Shown here: positions 61,443 through 64,000 of the stretch, piece after piece | Numbering within the stretch: the stretch's first letter is position 1 | How the letters are laid out: every line of letters begins with the position of its first letter | Source of the DNA: Tridacna crocea | Taxonomy: Eukaryota; Mollusca; Bivalvia; Cardiida; Cardiidae | Direction of reading: 5' to 3' | Assembly (NCBI GenBank): GCA_943736015.1 | Contig: OX031071.1 | Span: 13,116,119-13,180,118, forward strand | DNA: 64,000 bases | Made by a program: the position numbers and the translations under genes | Notes under the pieces: model-generated | Seen by the model: the letters and a program-made list of their open reading frames with translations, nothing else | Told to the model about the DNA's origin: nothing | The model's database searches: none

Positions 61443-61865
61443 GGCACTTTACGTCTCATCAAAACGGACGATAAGTCTTTGGACTTTTCACTAGAAATGA
61501 ATTAGGATGGTTGGTGCATTTCTCTCCAGTCACAAACGATCAAGGGTCACCCTGGAAAGGTCATGATCAGGGCCATAGTGCCATATCTCTCTATATATGT
61601 ATCACATAATTATTTGGGGATTACAAAGATAAATCGTCTTACCTTTTGGAAAGCTCTTCACATTGCCAATGTCTTCTATGAACTTGATGACCCTGGTGAC
61701 CTTGATCCTCAAATGTTTGTACTTTTCTGATCTCCTCTCTTCATGCTAGTTGAGCGATAGAACTGCAGAAGTTTTTGATACCTGGAATATAGAAAAGTAT
61801 CCAATTATCTACAATGAAAACAACTCTCTATAGAAAACCTCTCGTCTTTCTTCTTTTGAACGATA
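61443..61865. other. unassigned, weak internal repeats
   Basis: GATGACCCTGGTGACCTTGAT-type phrases near 61685-61710 resemble the core motif style of Helitron-like elements such as E3. No ends found. Confidence 0.35.
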
Positions 61866-61999
61866 TTAACCCTTTCCAAAACAATCCCTGGTTTTCACGA
61901 CCCTGAGAAAGAAACCTTTCGAAGACATTGTGGGAAAAGGAGAAAATGCTGGTAACCAGCATTTTCTCCTTTTCCCACAATGTTTTCTTCCCTTCTTTT
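61866..61999 (+). mobile_element. TTAA-A MITE, right half missing
   Basis: TTAACCCTTTCCAAAACAATCC through a perfect hairpin to TTTTCTTCCCTTC, then a jump to a TTAA-B-like tail (GCAGCCTGATCTTGATCTG, 62022-62041). Confidence 0.8.
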
Positions 62000-62259
62000 G
62001 CTCAATGCTGAGGCGGTATATGTGCAGCCTGATCTTGATCTGTCAAATAAATTTACAGGAGTTTTGTTTATGTCACAACAACTTTCATGTCATGATTTTT
62101 CCTTCACCTTTAAAAGTAAAGATGTCAATTCATGCAAAATGATTATTAATTGAATGACAAAAATCAGAAGACCAAAACTCAAGGTAACAACGACGAACCA
62201 AGGTCAAAATGGTAGAACTGCGGCACATCTTTGATGTCTGTGGTAAACAACTTTACTCC

Positions 62260-62475
62260 CTAATTCGTTACCAAACGACAATATTTTACGCTTGTCCAAA
62301 TCGAAAGCATTTGCAGACGACAAAATAAAAGTGACTGAAAATTTTGAAATTTGTTTTGTGAAGGGTAGAAAACACTGTGAGTTACCAGCATTTTCTCCTT
62401 TTCCCACAAAGTTTTCAAAAGGCTTCTTTTTAAGGGTCGTCAAAAGTATAGGGATTGTGTGGTAATGGGCTAACT
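62260..62475 (-). mobile_element. TTAA-A MITE, left arm deleted
   Basis: TAATTCGTTACCAAACGAC to GTGTGGTAATGGGCTAA. The left arm stops at ACACTGTGA and joins GTTACCAGC directly, so about 20 bp of one arm are gone and the hairpin is broken. Confidence 0.8.
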
Positions 62476-62689
62476 CTTCCAGTTTAACTCATTTTCTGCC
62501 AATGGCGACTGAAATATTTTTTTTTTTGCACAATTTACTCGTCCGGTCTGATGATGTTCAGTCCTCTGACTGATGCTAAACTACGACCAGAGTCATAGTA
62601 AATTTTCATGGAAACCCACGTTTAGACGGCCTCGAAAACAGAAAGGACGAACTTAGGTGGTCTGCAAGATTAAAAAAAAAACATTTAAA

Positions 62690-62845
62690 CAACCGATCTT
62701 AGGTAGACTGGTCCTTTGACATACAGAAAATTTACCAATAGCGGAAAGTATCGGCCCAGGTCAGCATGCGCGGACTGCGCAGGCTGACCGGAGTCGATAC
62801 TTTTCGCAGATGCATAAGCCCCCTTTTCCCGGAGCATAACTCAAA
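62690..62845 (+). repeat. family D element, best copy
   Basis: ACAACCGATCTTAGGTAGAC, TGGTCCTTTGACATACAG, AATTTACCAATAGCGGAAAG, hairpin GGTCAGCATGCGC..GCGCAGGCTGACC, GAGTCGATACTTTTCGCAG, ATGCATAAGCCCCC, CGGAGCATAACTC. Confidence 0.75.
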
Positions 62846-63139
62846 TAAAAGTTATCCAGGAATAGTTGATATAGAAATATGTACCTTGAAAAGCATTAAA
62901 ATTTATCTTTTCACAAATACTTATAGGTGGAACGAACATCAGCAACTATTCAAAGTGAATCAAAATGGCGGCATATTCTAGCAAAGTAATCGCCCACTAA
63001 TAATTCATTTTCTTACCATATATTAAACGAAATAAGAAGTCATTGTTAAAACGTACATTCCGACCTCTGATATACCCCGTCCACTACGGTTCTACAATTG
63101 GAATTTAACGTGTTTAAAAAAATTGAACCAAGTTCTATG

Positions 63140-63275
63140 AAAAGGGAGCCGAATGTCGCTGCATAAAGTGCCGGTCTATGTCAACTTGCACAGTCCGCGC
63201 AGGCTGACATAACTCGAAACCTTTGCTGATGGTCAGTTCCGGTAAGTCTAAAAGTCTTCTTCTTCTGTCCTACCA
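63140..63275 (-). repeat. family D element
   Basis: ATGAAAAGGGAGCCGAATG, CTGCATAAAG, GTCAACTTGCACAGTCCGCG, CAGGCTGACATAACTCG, GATGGTCAGTTCCGG. Confidence 0.6.
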
Positions 63276-63350
63276 TTAAATCGATTTCTGCGATATCGCG
63301 GCGACCACTTCATCTATTCATGCTTTCCTGGAGGCCAACACGGGTGATAC
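63276..63350 (-). repeat. SINE-like fragment
   Basis: CGATATCGCGGCGACCACTT, CATCTATTCATGCTTTCCTG, GAGGCCAACACGGGTG resembles the inverted middle of the SINEs at 37890 and 49310. Confidence 0.4.
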
Positions 63351-64000
63351 TTTAAGCAGATACAGTAAAGTCTAGTATAAGGAAAGAATAACGAAGTCTT
63401 TACTTACCACCAGAAATACACCAACTTCCGGTCCCGGGCGTCTGTCACATGATTGTTTGAAGTACAGTACTGTTCATTTACTCGAACGGGTATTTTACGT
63501 AACTGTTTCTGGGATTACGTCATCATTCACTTCCATTCACGCGGCAGTCTATCTCGCGAAACTGGTTATCAACATCAGCCTCCTGGATGGCGTGAAGAAG
63601 TGTTTTAACAAACCTCGCTTCTATAAGTGTTGCATCTAAGTTAGAAAAGATTGAATCAACTTTACACTTCTTATTTCAAACACAATTTTAAAATTTACCA
63701 AGAAAAAGTGATTTAATTTAAATTTTATTAGATCTAACACTTAGTTACACGAACGCTCATTGCTTTCTTCCAGAAGTTAATCATTTTTCGCGACATCGAC
63801 AGAAAAAAAACAAGTCGATCGCCCAAGCGTGCATGATGTTGATCAGTTAATGGCGACACAAACAGGCGGTACACCGTCACACTGTTTTTGGCGCGGGAAG
63901 CAGGCGTCTTCCTGCGCATACATGTGTAACCGTCCCAACGTCTAGACCAGCAGAACATTAGATCTTGACCAGTCCGGGCTGTGTAAACGAAGACAGACTA
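63351..64000. other. no gene recognised
   Basis: No supported gene. Frames at 63457-63639 and 63734-63958 have no domain. The window ends without a recognisable feature. Confidence 0.4.

Noticed and set aside
1401..62475. Regularly recurring palindromic repeats as a CRISPR array or integron attC array
   Set aside because: Spacing is hundreds to thousands of bases, orientation is mixed, ends are TTAA, and there are no cas or integrase genes. The content is eukaryotic.

Overview
The window is animal nuclear DNA, most likely from a bivalve mollusc. The evidence is its repeat content: tRNA-headed SINEs with a mollusc-type 3' tail, Helitron-like elements with tandem core repeats and a short 3' microsatellite (the architecture described for bivalve pearl elements), and hundreds of bases per kilobase of short hairpin elements. 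Dreissena-like heterodont bivalves come to mind, but that is memory of similar repeats and cannot be tested here. I find no convincing host protein-coding gene, no rRNA and no certain functional tRNA. Nearly all open frames are short and either cross repeat boundaries or lie in low-complexity DNA.

The dominant component is one family of roughly 190-290 bp hairpin elements, called TTAA-A here (all family names are working labels). About 45 copies or fragments are spread over the whole 64 kb in both orientations. A full copy is bounded by TTAA, starts CYCnTTACCA at each end, and carries a central near-perfect hairpin of about 65 bp. A second family (TTAA-B, core hairpin of the type CAGACTGCAC...GTGCAGTCTG), a sister family with a different stem tip (TTAA-A2), a family carrying a CRE site (TTAA-W) and a single inserted element at 14869-15230 (TTAA-G) also end in TTAA. 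Most start CCC(T/A). This pattern is known for non-autonomous piggyBac-like transposons; no transposase is visible.

Other layers: families D and R share a GC-rich hairpin core (AGCCTGCGC...GCGCAGGCT); family P has a palindrome of about 75 bp; family Q is a palindrome with CCAAT boxes; family T is a repeat of about 350 bp with a TATAAATA motif and AATAAA; U and V are dispersed repeats; E is Helitron-like (14188-15535, 27167-28969, 40690-41255). There are several SINEs, one with an internal 25-bp unit amplified eight times (57630-57829), a hAT-like MITE (8271-8457), and microsatellites.

The most notable object is at 49604-50165. A 544-bp element has long terminal inverted repeats (about 80-90 bp each, with weaker similarity continuing inward) and a perfect 9-bp target duplication. 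Inside it is a 59-codon frame with a strong start context and a CxxC...CxxC pattern like the N-terminal half of a ZAD-type zinc domain. This fits a Pack-MULE-like element that captured a gene 5' end. The second notable signal is that the hairpin arms of TTAA-A and TTAA-B copies change together, so the foldback stays matched while the sequence drifts. Several nested insertions leave recognisable empty sites that support TTAA targeting directly.
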